Assembly: GCA_001986395.2 (NCBI GenBank) | Contig: MQVO02000002.1 | Location: forward strand, 744,001-808,000 | Direction of reading: 5' to 3' | DNA length: 64,000 bases | From: Irpex lacteus | Lineage: Eukaryota > Basidiomycota > Agaricomycetes > Polyporales > Irpicaceae | Shown: positions 11,749 through 23,152 of the stretch, in pieces | Layout: every line of letters starts with the position of its first letter | How positions within the stretch are numbered: position 1 is the first letter of the stretch | Translations under genes and position numbers: made by a program | Notes under the pieces: generated by a model | What the model saw: only the letters and a program-made list of their open reading frames with translations | Databases searched by the model: none | Told to the model about the DNA's origin: nothing

Positions 11749-14700
11749 TCAGGAAATGATACAGTCCTCCTTGAAACTAAGATTATACATCGTTTTGTCC
11801 ACAGTTTTCTCTATCTTCTTCCAATCCGATCTCCGCTGAATGAACTCGTAGACATCCTTTTCACAAGAAGGCCGATAATAAGCATAAACGGAAAGACTGA
11901 CATTGTAATAGGGTACGTACCTCTGGCCGATAGGCCCCTCCATATCGAGTAACGTCTCGGACAATTTGCGCCAGGTCCTTGGCATCTTCTACCACGTAGA
12001 CATGTCCGAGCATCTTGAGGTATGCGAATTCAGATGTTATGGTGGGGACCTATAATAACGGATTAACTTCGGAAGGGAGATGAATGGGTAAGGTGTACCT
12101 TCAGAGAGGCGATGAATGTGTGATAGGCATTCAGGTCAGCGATAACTTGGAAGCCACCATTCAGCGAGATGATCTGTCGCTTAATATGTTTCTGTAGAAT
12201 ACTGTACGGATATGAATGTCATGCCAGGCATAACTTAGCGATACGAGAGAAGGATACTGACGCTATCAACCGAATACCAATTTCTTGGTAGAATACCTCG
12301 AGCACCTCCTTGCTTGTGCTCCCCTTCAAAAGCTGACAGTGCATCTTCAAACACTTGATCGCTTCTGTACAGCCTTGAGTAGGTCCAAGTTCAAGGGGGA
12401 CACCTTCAGGAGGGTAGTATTCTCGAGGTTTCGTGAGCTTTGTGATGATATGTTCCACCTGGAAAAACAGCAGTCAGATCTACACCATAATGGCCAAGGC
12501 TCTTGGCACATGCCTGGTTCATCAGCGTTTCAGTACCCATGTTCAAACCCGCTGCAACTGAATCATCGAGTACGTCTTCAAAACGCTTCTTTTCTCTCAC
12601 AACGGTATTCAAGAAGTCAGTTTTATCGATGTGGGAAGCCTGCAGTTGGGTCAAGATAGGTGCAGGTTGCTGACGAAGAAAGGTGCTTACGATCTCTTTA
12701 TCGAAATACACTTGTATCATGGACTGCATAGTGTCACCTATATGCACCAGCTCGAAGAACTGCAGAAGGGGCGCAACGCTGTTCGTCTCTTCGTGTTCGG
12801 CAGGTTTATACGCGCGCATCTGCTGCGTGGCTCTAAATCATCAGTCAGAATACTGGGTGATAGTAGAATCATTAACGGGTGCTGCATACCTCTCGAAACC
12901 AGGTTTAATATGGCGGTCGCCCAAAGCTTGCAGGAGTAGCACAAACACTTCCTCGATCGTATCCCGAACTCGATGGCCATATTGTCCAGGATAGCCAGAA
13001 AATGTCTCCACACGTTTGAGACTGTCACGATCAGCGTGGATGAGCTCTAACGCCGTGTCGAGAGAGAGGAGCATCTCGAATGTATCGAGGTTTGCAGAAG
13101 TGGCAGGAGGGACGGGTGTCGAGACTCTCGTGGAAGAGGAAGATATTGATGGCGCCGTTGAGTGGGTGGAGTTCAAAGTCGTGGTTGTAGCAGTAGAAGC
13201 GATGGATGCTATAAGTCAGCAAGCACAGAACGACCTCAGTACGAGATCACTGGGTATGGGATAGACCTGATATACCTCTAGTGCCCCGCTTTTCCTGGAA
13301 ATCGCCGTCCATCTTTTCGAGGCTCATTTTCTCGTTTTGCGTTTCATCATTCTCATTTTCATCTTCATCATCTCCGATGTCGAACACCATCGCATTACCC
13401 TGACTCTTCTCGAAGTCGACATACCCCTTACGAGCGTTATCATTCTGGTTTCCCCATTGCATACCAGTTCCGCTTCCTCCCCATCGCTGAGGGTTCAACA
13501 TGGATATACCTTGTACTGCAGCAGTACCTCCAGTTGTCAACGCTGCTCCGAAGGCTTTACCTACTGCCATTGTCGTCCGTGGAACGATGGTAACGGGTAG
13601 AAGGAGGACGTCGGTGAAAGAAGCAAGGACGTTCCGCTTTACTTGTGCCGGATTATGGGAGCCAATGAACCGAGCTTGTTCGTGTGTTCCCGTTGGTGAG
13701 TCGGCATGTTGTGACAACTGCGGCAACGTGAGACGAGCTGAGGTGACAGCGTGAATCCAAACAGTGGGTAGAACGTACATTCTTGTCCCAGCCTTTCGTT
13801 ATGATATCGAAGGCCTGCTTGAGCGACTCGAGCTCCTCATCGAGGTACTCGTCCATATTGGGCTCAAACATCCGGTATCTGCGATATAATTAATTAAGAA
13901 GGTCTACGATGAGCTGAATGTCAACTCACACAACATCTTCCGCATGCGTCTTGGGCAGTATAGCATCGGGTCGTTGGGAGGCGACTTGCATGACAGTATC
14001 TACTATGCGCCACGATTCGCGGAAGCTCGCCGCAGCTGCTTTCAAGTAAATCGCATTCGATATCTCACGGGCTCGCGTGAGTAATGACGAGATATATTCG
14101 CCTACCTAGGTGTACCTTTGTTAGCAAGGCACAAGAGAACAACAACATCAACAACAACATAATGCTCACCACTTCGTTTGCCATACGCTCAGCGAAAGAG
14201 AGCAGGACCTTTGCGTCTGGTGGAAAGACGCGAACAGCACGGCTGCCCTGTTCTTGTAGGATCGCTAGCACAGCCGTTATAAAGGTGTCCATAGGATCAA
14301 AGTCCAACTGTTCATCCTTCCTAGTCTTTATTAGAGCCATAAGACCTGCGCATTGAAATGATGCTTGTCTTACGTGAAATTCTCGAGAGGATCCCACTTG
14401 CTTTGAGAGTCATAGAACACCTCGTGCTTATCTGCCCATACTCTCGCCAGTTCCCAATGTCCTTCTGCCGGGTCCCACACGTCCCAACTGGCCTGAGCCA
14501 CCTCCGACATGGCTTTCTCGTCTCCCTTGCTATCACTGGCATCGAACGCGGTCAACAGTCCTTCTCCAAATAGGTCCATCGCAGCACGTAGGGACGATGC
14601 CAAAGTTTGCCATTGCCGTAATGGTTTGACGCGATACGAGAAGAACACAGACAGTAAACGGAGTGTGTGGGATTGTACGCTGAGAGATGGTGCAGGCGCA

Positions 14701-15290
14701 GGAAATATAGACGAGAGAATAGCATGGGGGGGTGAAGATAGTGCCTGTGCGAATGGCTTGAGTAGGCTGTGCACTCGTATGTATCGTGCTCGATATTCAG
14801 TATGCTTCGGCTGCCAGGAGGGTATGCTGGGGCTCTGAATGGATACATTCGTGAACCCAGAGACGAAGTCGCCCATCTCGCCTTCGGGAGTATTGACAGC
14901 AGTAAAGTCGCCAAAGTCGTCGTCCGCATTTTCTACTGCAAGTGTAGACGGGGCTTGACCTCTGCGAGCAGCGTTCTGCGTCTTCGCTTGAGATTCGAGT
15001 TCATCAAGGACTGCGTTAAACTGTGGTCTGTCGACTCCAAACACCTTCCAGCGTGCTTCCCAGACGCGTTCGTCCTTCGATAGCCGTCCCAAAGCCCGTG
15101 AGGTCAGTGCATAAGATGGGATGTCTGGGATAGCAACATATGTGAGGATTAGGATGTGTACGTCAACTGGCAGCCGTCCAATGAGTGAGAACGGCGCCGC
15201 AGGCTTTGCCGAGGGAAATGTCGAATGTCGCTTTGTACCAGTCGCTGATTGGTAAAGCCTAACCGGTTCTAGAGTCGTGAACTTATCCAT
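11749..15290 (-). CDS. RCY1: Recyclin-1 / Pof6-like F-box protein with Sec10-like region
   Basis: Twelve exons, 5' to 3': 15290-14374, 14320-14170, 14105-13930, 13878-13779, 13717-13276, 13208-12890, 12832-12691, 12639-12514, 12458-12262, 12201-12099, 12049-11921 and 11856-11749, giving 969 residues. An F-box (LIGRLPVDVHILILTYVAIP) lies near residue 38. The remainder is Sec10-like, with blocks such as NPAQVKRNVLASFTDVLLLP, DKTDFLNTVVREKKRFEDVL, ILQKHIKRQIISLNGGF and YEFIQRRSDWKKIEKTVDK. Yeast Rcy1 and fission yeast Pof6 have this same pairing and act in endosome-to-Golgi recycling and in growth or septation. The intron after exon 8 appears to use a GC donor (CAG then GCATGT), because GT alternatives break the frame. 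Confidence 0.9.
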
Positions 15291-15516
15291 CCAGTACCGA
15301 GAGTGAAGTGGCCGACAGTGGTCGTCGAGCTGCGCGATGAGCAGACAGTCTGATCGCGGTCAGGGTCAAGTAAGTACAGACAAGCGCGTACCTGTAAGCA
15401 GAGAGTGGTCATACATGCTCGGTCCCAACAAACGACGATAGAAATTAATATTCGCAGTCTCTGAATAAATACTAGCAATGTTACAATCCCTGGATACTGA
15501 GCCTAAAGGAATATGG

Positions 15517-17766
15517 CTACGCGCGAACATACGACTTGATGAGAAGAGGCATCTTCGGTTCCTCCTTCTCATCTCCCACAATGACGGGGCGTTGTACAAT
15601 GGCTGCTCGTTTCTTAATCTTCTCTGCTGGGACCGCGAGTTCGAACTCGAAGGATCTGACGAGCGTAAAGAGCAATGCCTTCATCCTACACACACATTCA
15701 GCCTCCACTCCATAAAGTGAGGAGGGATGAGAACTCACTCTACGAGGGAGAAACGGTATCCGATGCAGGAACGAGGACCACCGATGAAGCTCAGGATGTT
15801 ACCATGAACGCCTGGGATAGAGTTGATTGCCTCAGGCGGATGTTCCCAGCGTTCAGGTCTAAGGCAGGGATGAGCCTGGTGTTTACAGCCAGTTCGAGGT
15901 AGAAGGCTGCTTACTTGAATTCCTTCGCGTCTTCACCCCAATACTCCTTGTATCGGTTCATGGCCAAGATTGGGATCACTATGACGTCGCCCTTGGCCAC
16001 ACTATGGTAGTAGTCAGTATCAACCTCGTGATATTTGTAGTCGACTCACGGAATGCTATCCCTTTGTACGCCATGCCTGTCAGTGTAGGGAGTACTGCAC
16101 GGAATTATATCGTCGGTGACTGCCTGGCGGATGGTCATCGGAACCGGAGAGTGATGACGAAGCGACTCTTTGACTACCATATCGAGGTACGGCAAAGCCT
16201 GCAGTTCTTCCATGGTGGGATTCTCTGTAGTAACTGTCAGGAGTTCTTCCCGAAGCTTATGCTGGACATCTGGATATTGAGTGAGCGAGAAGAGCGTCCA
16301 CATGGTTCCGGTCGATGTAGTCTCATGCCCAGCGACGATGAAAGTGGGTACCTCTGGTTTTATCATCAGAGCCATAATAGAAGTGCATGAGAAAGCTAGC
16401 AATAAACTCACGCGCAAGTACCTCTTCATCCGCCAATCGCTGGCTCTCGGGTACGTCTGTGGCCATGTTCGCTTTGATGAGCAGAGTCAAGAGGTCACGC
16501 CCAACGAGATCCTTCCTTCCAACCTTTTTCTGTGTGTCTTGGCCTAAGATAGAAGCTTTCTTTTCCGCAATCAGTTGCATGCCAATCCTACGCATCACCC
16601 TTTGTGCTTCCTCAGTCCGACGTTGGTTTTTCGTTTTCTATGCTTTATCAGTGACATTAACCAGAACTATAATATTGTTTCCTTACCATGATGCGCATGA
16701 CAGGCAAGAAAGCCTGAAGAAAGCCTATTATAGCCGATACAGTTGACACCTTAAGACTTGCGTGGAAGGCTTCGCTAAGTTCATCCTTGCCTCCCTCCGG
16801 ATTGAGGGAGTCGAAATCGTAGCCAAATCCTAGCCACTGTTAGTTGTATCAGTGGAGATTGACGACACATGAAGCATCGTACCGGTGAGGCCAATAATGT
16901 CGAGCGTGGCTTTGCTCAACCACGTCAAACCGTCCACCTCAACCTGCTCCTTGCCTGATTTAGCGATTTCACTAGTCCATCTATCCCGAAGCTACACTAT
17001 ATTTGAATGTTGCTCCTAATTTCATGATTTGAGTATGTTTACCTCTTTAGACTTTTCAAGGAATATTTCGGTAAACTCTCTGACTTGGACTGGGCCAAAT
17101 GCGGGGCTCAAAACTCTGCGCTACCCATTCCCATGAGACGCATGGCGGATGAAAAGCCTAAATAAGCATACCTGGTTCTTATGCTGATCCTCTGTCAAAG
17201 GGATACTGTAAACGATTGCCGGAATCTAGTATTGGGAGAATGCTTACTCTCGGCCACCAAGAGACCAGGTCCGACGACACGCGTCAGGACGAAGCGACTC
17301 TCCGACGGTTTCTGATACAGGTAAGAGTTTGTGAGAACATGGTTGATAGCACTACGTATGTATGAGCTTCGGCCATGTACACAATATGACACACCTGCTT
17401 ACCGAGTGTCCACTGTCCATAAGCGGGGAATCTATCAGAGAGTGTCAGCGGTCATAACTATGACGCAAAGACAGAGCTTGCCCCGATCATGCCAGTGTAG
17501 GCAATAGTAGGTCCATACTTCTCCATCCATTTCTCCTGGAGAACCGAGTGCTCCGCTTTGAAAATATCTTTCATAACACCCCAGAAGAAGTGGGGGCTGG
17601 GTGGACCGGCCAACGCGTGTAATGGGGAGGTGAGGTTACGGATGAGAAATACAAGCCCCTTGTAACAAGGTACGGCTATGGCACCGACGAAGAGTGTGAA
17701 GGCTATAGTTGGCCATGATGCATGGACCTGGATTGCCTGTAAGAGTTTAGGCAGCTGAATTGCCAT
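15517..17766 (-). CDS. Cytochrome P450 (copy 1 of 3)
   Basis: Twelve exons, 5' to 3': 17766-17482, 17431-17403, 17351-17248, 17191-17172, 17120-17043, 16991-16883, 16829-16687, 16637-16412, 16353-16050, 16001-15915, 15858-15739 and 15685-15517, giving 557 residues. An N-terminal membrane anchor and the proline hinge [11 protein letters not shown] are followed by the I-helix AGHETTST, the ExxR helix (ESLRHH), FKPERW and the haem motif [13 protein letters not shown], with the ligand at Cys493. All key parts are present, so the enzyme should be active at the ER with a P450 reductase. The substrate is unknown. Intron 1 appears to be GC-AG (GGG then GCAAGC), whereas copy 2 has GTAAGT at the same point. 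Paralogues lie at 34.6-36.9 kb and 37.1-39.4 kb. Confidence 0.93.
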
Positions 17767-18645
17767 CTTCTTGACCGCGATCCAAACGTCTTCAAGTTCC
17801 TATGTAATATAAGCTATCGTGTCCAGCCTGAGCTTGCACATTTGAAGATGGAGAGAAACTCGACTGACCTGAGTGGCACTTACTAGGCTTGAAGGTCTGG
17901 GTATGTACACTGGAGAAAGACCCCGGGAAGTTGGGGAACAAGAGGTTTGTCTGTGGCAACCACTCGCTCACGGACCCACACCGGTGCGAACACTATGAAG
18001 TGCCCTGTGATGACCAGCGTGAGAGTCCAACGGTCATCAAGCAAACCGCAGCAGCACAGCAGTGGTCGATATGTCGGAGTTGCTGTAAGGACGCATGTGT
18101 AAGTCCGAGATCATGCTACAGTATACTGAACTCGTGTCGGTTGTCGGTGGCAGCATGGGCTGGAGTCTGAGCTCTGCGTCGTCTGAGGTAAGATAAGTAC
18201 ATCAAGTTGAGACGAAGCGCTTGGCTTAAATATTAAGTCCTAGCATTCATCGGACAGACCAGAATTCTTATTGCGATGTTGACGACGAGGTTGTGATTAA
18301 GTACTCTCTTTGCAAGAACGTCTGTCACACAACCATTGCTAATAGTCAATTCCTAGTCGACCGCCACTGGAAGCACGGCCGAGTCCCAATCGTATAAGTC
18401 TGGTGTGATACTGATGAGATTGCAGCGTCTTAGACGTCAGAAGACATGCCGCTATCATTGCGTTTGTAGAGGCTGCCAATACGCGATCTGCAAGCCAGAG
18501 AAGGGCGGAGCAATCAGTCGAATGAGTTTTTGAAGCGCTCCGAGGCTTTTTAGACGAGAAGACAGCAAGGGGATGTGCAATACATGGGGATGCGACGGTC
18601 ATAACCATAACATAGTGGACAGGGTACCATGAACCTTCGTCTTCT
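17767..18645. other. Intergenic, no gene recognised
   Basis: This holds the promoter of P450-1 and the 3' flank of RPS17. A plus-strand frame at 17889-18170 has no fungal splice context and no known motif. Confidence 0.5.
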
Positions 18646-19369
18646 TTACGAACGAGCGGCACCGGGAACGTTCCTTCGGGGACCGCGAGGTCCACGCTCA
18701 GGGACGGCAATGACGGGCTGGACAACGTTGACTTGTATGGAGTCAAAGTTGAGAGCGTGGAGGAGATCCTGTGAAACGAAATCGTAAGCACCTTCCGGAC
18801 GAACAAGACACTAGGGAGACATACCTTGGTGTCGGGATCAACCTCAAGGCCGCTCACGCTGGTGTCAAGGGCAGACACCTCGGGGACATAGTTGTCCTTC
18901 CTCTCACGCTCCTCCTCTTGCAGCTTGAAGGAGATACCACGGACGGGACCCTTCTGAATACGCTTCATCAAGTGAGTCGTGAAGCCGGCGATCTTGTTGC
19001 GCAGGCGCTTGGAGGGGACAACGGCCTATAACACTTTCAATACTCTGGGGAATGGGAGTCTCCTGGAGCAACGTACGACTTCATCGATGATACGCTTGTT
19101 GGTGTGGAAGTCGAGGGTGAGGCGGGGGTAGCTGTAACAAGTCGTCAGCGCTGTGTCCTTCATTCCTTCATTCCTCTCCTCTTCCAGCCTTGTATACAGT
19201 GCCCTGGACCGTTTCACCTTCTCACAACCACCCCACAACCGATAGATACTCACTATTTTTCAATGAGCACACGCGAGGCCCTCTTGGTGGTCTTGGTACG
19301 AACGCGACCCTACGAGCATCGAGTCAGACATCGCGCATACGGCATTCAATCATAGGTTCCACCTACCAT
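18646..19369 (-). CDS. RPS17: 40S ribosomal protein S17 (eS17)
   Basis: Five coding pieces: 19369-19367 (the ATG alone), 19309-19254, 19131-19077, 19025-18825 and 18768-18646, giving 145 residues. The sequence [20 protein letters not shown], then [19 protein letters not shown], then [20 protein letters not shown] is diagnostic of eS17, a small-subunit protein of the 40S beak and head. The start codon forms its own coding exon: ATG is followed at once by GTAGGT, and the protein resumes after CTCGTAG. The gene is divergent from RPS15A, with 500 bp between start codons. Confidence 0.96.
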
Positions 19370-19869
19370 GTTGACTAAATGAGTGTCGGCGGCGGCGGGG
19401 ACGGTGTGCTTGACGATGGGCTGCTTGTGCTTGACGCTGCGCTTCAGGCCCTCTTCCAAATCCGGCAAGTGCCGCGGTGGCTGAATCTGGTTCTATACAG
19501 CTCATCAGCCACTTCCTTCCAAATCCGGCACGCCATCAATTACAAGCGCTTGCGCCCAAAGTCGTAGGTTCTCTCTTCGTCGCTGTCTCCCTCGCCGCCG
19601 TCGCTCCTCAAGACCCGCCTCTCCTTCAACTCTCCAAGGTAAATACTGTCTTTGATGTTGCAAATTGTCTTGCGGAAGACGACACTTGACGAATTGGAAC
19701 TTTTGTTTTGCGATGATGACACAACTCTCCTTGTGGAATCGTGAATAAAGCTCGTCTTGACTCGCGCTTTCCGTAGCACGACACTCGGACGAGCGTAGGT
19801 ACTTACCACATATCCTTTTGCTCCGGCATTCGCTAGTCTCCCTCTCCTCAAGACCGTCATCTATTCAAC
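19370..19869. promoter_or_regulatory. Shared divergent promoter of RPS17 and RPS15A
   Basis: Five hundred base pairs separate the two start codons. It holds a 15 bp direct repeat, CTTCCAAATCCGGCA, at 19453-19467 and 19516-19530, and a 12 bp direct repeat, CTCCTCAAGACC, at 19604-19615 and 19844-19855. The stretch before the RPS15A ATG is pyrimidine-rich and may hold a 5' UTR intron: a donor near 19639 (AAGGTAAATA) and an acceptor near 19836 (GCTAG). The repeats are seen directly; coordinated regulation is inferred. Confidence 0.55.
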
Positions 19870-20703
19870 ATGGTCCGCGTTTCCGTCTTGGTGAGTGTGA
19901 CATTACATTTGCCATTAAGCTAGTGCTGAATGTAGTGAATATTGGTAGAACGACTGCCTTGTGAGTATAATATCCTGCGTACAGGCGATCAGCTATTGAA
20001 GGACTGTATAGAACAACATTGTCAACGCCGAGCGCCGTGGCAAGCGTCAGGTCCTCATCAGGCCTTCGTCCAAGGTCATCGTCAAGTTCCTCAGCGTGAT
20101 GCAGCGCCACGGTAAGTCTTCTACTCTATTACGCCTTTTGTTATATGTTTTGCTTTCCCCCATCTATCGTGAACTCGTCGGAGTGATAACTACGTTGGCG
20201 AGGGAATTTGCCTCCACCTCCTCCTCGTTTTAACGCTCCGATATATTAACTTGACCTCTCAAACCAAAACAACGCATGTCCCTCTACCATGTACGGATTT
20301 GAGTTCACAGTAGAGTTCACATTCTTCATCTTTCACACTATTGATATCTTTCGCGCAAGGATGACACTGACCATACGTTGATATCAGGTTACATTGGCGA
20401 GTTTGAGATCGTCGATGACCACCGTTCAGGAAAGATTGTCGTTCAGCTCAACGGCCGCCTGAACAAGGCTGGTGTCATCTCCCCCCGCTACAACGTGCAG
20501 GTCACCCAGATCGAGAACTGGGTCAACTTGTTGCTCCCTGCCCGTCAATTCGGTATCATCATCTTCGTACGTGCTTTACTATTCGTCAAGTCCCCATGTC
20601 CTGATGTTATTATACTCCTCAGACCACCTCTTCTGGTATTCTCGACCACGAGGAGGCCCGTCGCAAGAACGTTGGTGGCAAGCTGCTCGGCTACGTCTAC
20701 TAG
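19870..20703 (+). CDS. RPS15A: 40S ribosomal protein S15a/S22 (uS8)
   Basis: Five exons (19870-19890, 19949-19960, 20012-20111, 20388-20566, 20623-20703) give 130 residues, the exact size of the family. Diagnostic segments include [40 protein letters not shown] and the C-terminus KLLGYVY. It binds 18S rRNA in the 40S platform region. Exon 2 is only 12 bp. Intron 3 (20112-20387) is 276 bp, about five times longer than its neighbours, so it may host something. Confidence 0.97.
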
Positions 20704-21192
20704 ATCATGTATCTTTACCTCGGGGCTTGAGTGTTGCTGTATTTGCTCGCTGGCTGGTCAACAGTCGAGTGCGCTTTAGTATTAAAATGACCAATGCGAT
20801 GAGCCATGTTGAATATGTTGTGCATTTGCTGTGTCCCTGTGCTATTCTACTGCCTTGGTTCTCTCTGTTATCTCCCTTTGCTCGCTGAGCTGCGGCCTCG
20901 GCATCGACATCGAAGGATTACGATTGTGCTCGATTCTCGCCGTGTGCTGTGCCGCCTACACGTAGACGCCCTTTACACGTGATTATATCCAGCACGAGAT
21001 GGTTGATTGGCCTAAAAGTCTCCTCGTCGTCTCTCTTCCTCCTCCCCTTTCCCCCTTATCCCTCTCGACCGCTCTCGACGTTCTGTTGCATGTACTCTCA
21101 AGCCTAGATTTCCTTCTCTTACGAACCTGACGACCGACTCTCAACGCGCTCCCAACAACTCACAAAACCCCGCATATAGTCGCGTCCCGCTC
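20704..21192. other. 3' flank of RPS15A and promoter of the Dgk1-like gene
   Basis: No coding sequence seen. A CACGTG E-box lies at 20976-20981, and a strongly pyrimidine-rich tract at about 21025-21075 precedes the next gene, as is common near fungal transcription starts. Confidence 0.45.
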
Positions 21193-22576
21193 ATGAGTCT
21201 GCCAGCTAGCGACGCCTTCTCATTATCACACGACACGAACCGTTCAAGCCTCTCAAGCTCACTACGAGCCACATCGCCCAAACTTCCCTTTGTCTCTGGC
21301 CAGCAAACCAGAGCCATTTCACACACTCTCATCAACCCAAGAAAGACTGTCCGGCCACGCACGGGCAGGGGGCGCTCCATGGGCGATCCAAATGGACATC
21401 TGCAGACGGCCAACGGGCACTCACACGACTCCAACGGAATTGAAGCACAGCTGAATGGTGAACTGAAGAGGCGTTCACGTTCGCGTTCGCCTAAATCCCC
21501 AAGCCATCTCCAGAGGCGGCGCACGAGTAAACAGCAGGCTGTGCCCGTTGTTGTTGTAGCGCGTTCCCAGTCGTCTTCCCCCTCTGCTGGTCCCATCGAC
21601 TGGGAGATCCCCCGAAAGACGTTGCACTCATCTATTGGTATGTTTTCATTGTTTCTCCATCTTGTGGTGGCCGTCGATGCGCCTCCTACGTCAGGCCTCA
21701 TGTCTGTGGAATGAAATGAGCGCGGCCTATCCTTCTCCCATTCAATAACCGATGTGCTAATCACCTGCCTTTGACTCCTGCATTTTCAGGCTTCCTCACA
21801 CTCTATCTCTACTTCTCGCATGGCTCTCCACGACCCGTCGTCAACGCATTAAGTGCTGCCTTGGCTGTTATCGCGCCTGCCGATTTCCTCCGGCTGAACA
21901 ACTCTCGATTTGAGAAGATATATGAGCGATATTTGGGATTCCTTATGCGAGAAAGTGAGAAGGTATGTCGTCTTGATCATACAGCTTAGTGTTATTGCTG
22001 TGAGCTGACTGGCCACCCCTAGAAATCAACGAACGGCGTGATATGGTATATCATCGGTGTTATCTGGGTATTGACCCTATACCCCCTTGACATCGCCGTT
22101 GTCTCTATCTTGATGTAAGTTTTCAGTCATCTACTATCGAATATGTGGTTTGACTCGTCATTGCCAGCCTTTCTTGGGCAGATACAGCTGCTTCGACTAT
22201 TGGCCGTTTGTGGGGACGACATACTCCTCGCCTACCCAAGCGTTTCCTCGGCATTCCGTTCGCCCCTCGCAAGTCCGTCGCGGGCTTTATCGCAGGTTCA
22301 TTGACCGGCGCTATCATCGCAGCAGGGTTCTGGGGCCTTTATGGGCGCTCAGGGATCGTTGAGCCCATTTGGAGTTGGGAAGACGGCGTCGCAGGTACAT
22401 CTGGTGTCCTCGCTGGTGGCCTTGGACTGGGAGTCGTGAGCGTTGTCAGCGGCCTCGTTAGCGGAGTGGCTGAGGCTCTCGATCTCGGTTCGCTGGATGA
22501 CAACCTGACGCTTCCCATCCTTTCGGGAGGCTGCTTGTTCGCATTTTTCAAGTGCTTGCAGTCGTTCTTCTCGTGA
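21193..22576 (+). CDS. DGK1: CTP-dependent diacylglycerol kinase, Dgk1-like
   Basis: Four exons (21193-21637, 21790-21962, 22023-22114, 22168-22576) give 372 residues. The N-terminal 140 residues are polar and low-complexity, rich in Arg/Ser. A multi-spanning membrane domain follows, with RKTLHSSIGFLTLYLYF, ADFLRLNN, SWADTAASTIGRLWGRHTP and RKSVAGFIAGSLTG. These match the yeast Dgk1 (Hsd1) cytidylyltransferase-like fold, which phosphorylates diacylglycerol to phosphatidate using CTP at the ER and nuclear membrane. It opposes lipin-type phosphatases in phospholipid synthesis. Intron phases are consistent and the frame is intact. Confidence 0.88.
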
Positions 22577-23152
22577 ATCTATTCTCATACTCTGATCCTC
22601 CTTCGTCACCCGATCCTCTTCTACATCAACCATACTTTACCCTCCCCAGTACCCTTTCCTCTACAGATTCGTATCGTTATTTCTGCTTTTCCCCTTTCAT
22701 CACTCCGACTCTGCAATCCTTCACTTTCCCCCAACATAAACCAACTCGTTGTCCTTTTGTTTTACCGCATACCTCTTGGCTTGGACAGCAAGAGTAACGG
22801 AACAGTTTTTGGCCGTGTGTAGATAAGTAGAGGAATCTTAGTAATTGGTCTGTTGTTACTCAATAGTTGTAGCACGTCGTATATACACTCTGGAATATGG
22901 AGTCTTTAGTTTTCTTTACTGCATGTCTGCCTTCGAGTCTTCGAATGAGCGCTAAGCGTTGAGCCTATCTGAGATTACGATCGGGCGTGCCGCCGATCAA
23001 TGCGTAAGGCAGCAGGCCGCAGTGTAACCTTCACTCACTCACCACCACGTTTACACGTTGGAAAGAACCAGGCATCTTGGAAAAGGACGCGCTTTATATG
23101 CTCTTATTTTTACGACAGTTACGATTGGATTGAAAGCAACTTTATAATTACT
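22577..23152. other. Intergenic, no gene recognised
   Basis: This is the pyrimidine-rich 3' flank of the Dgk1-like gene and the promoter of the next gene. I see no RNA gene. Confidence 0.5.

Noticed and set aside
17889..18170. Plus-strand cysteine-containing frame of 93 codons
   Set aside because: No signal peptide, no splice context, odd composition, and it lies in a promoter region.
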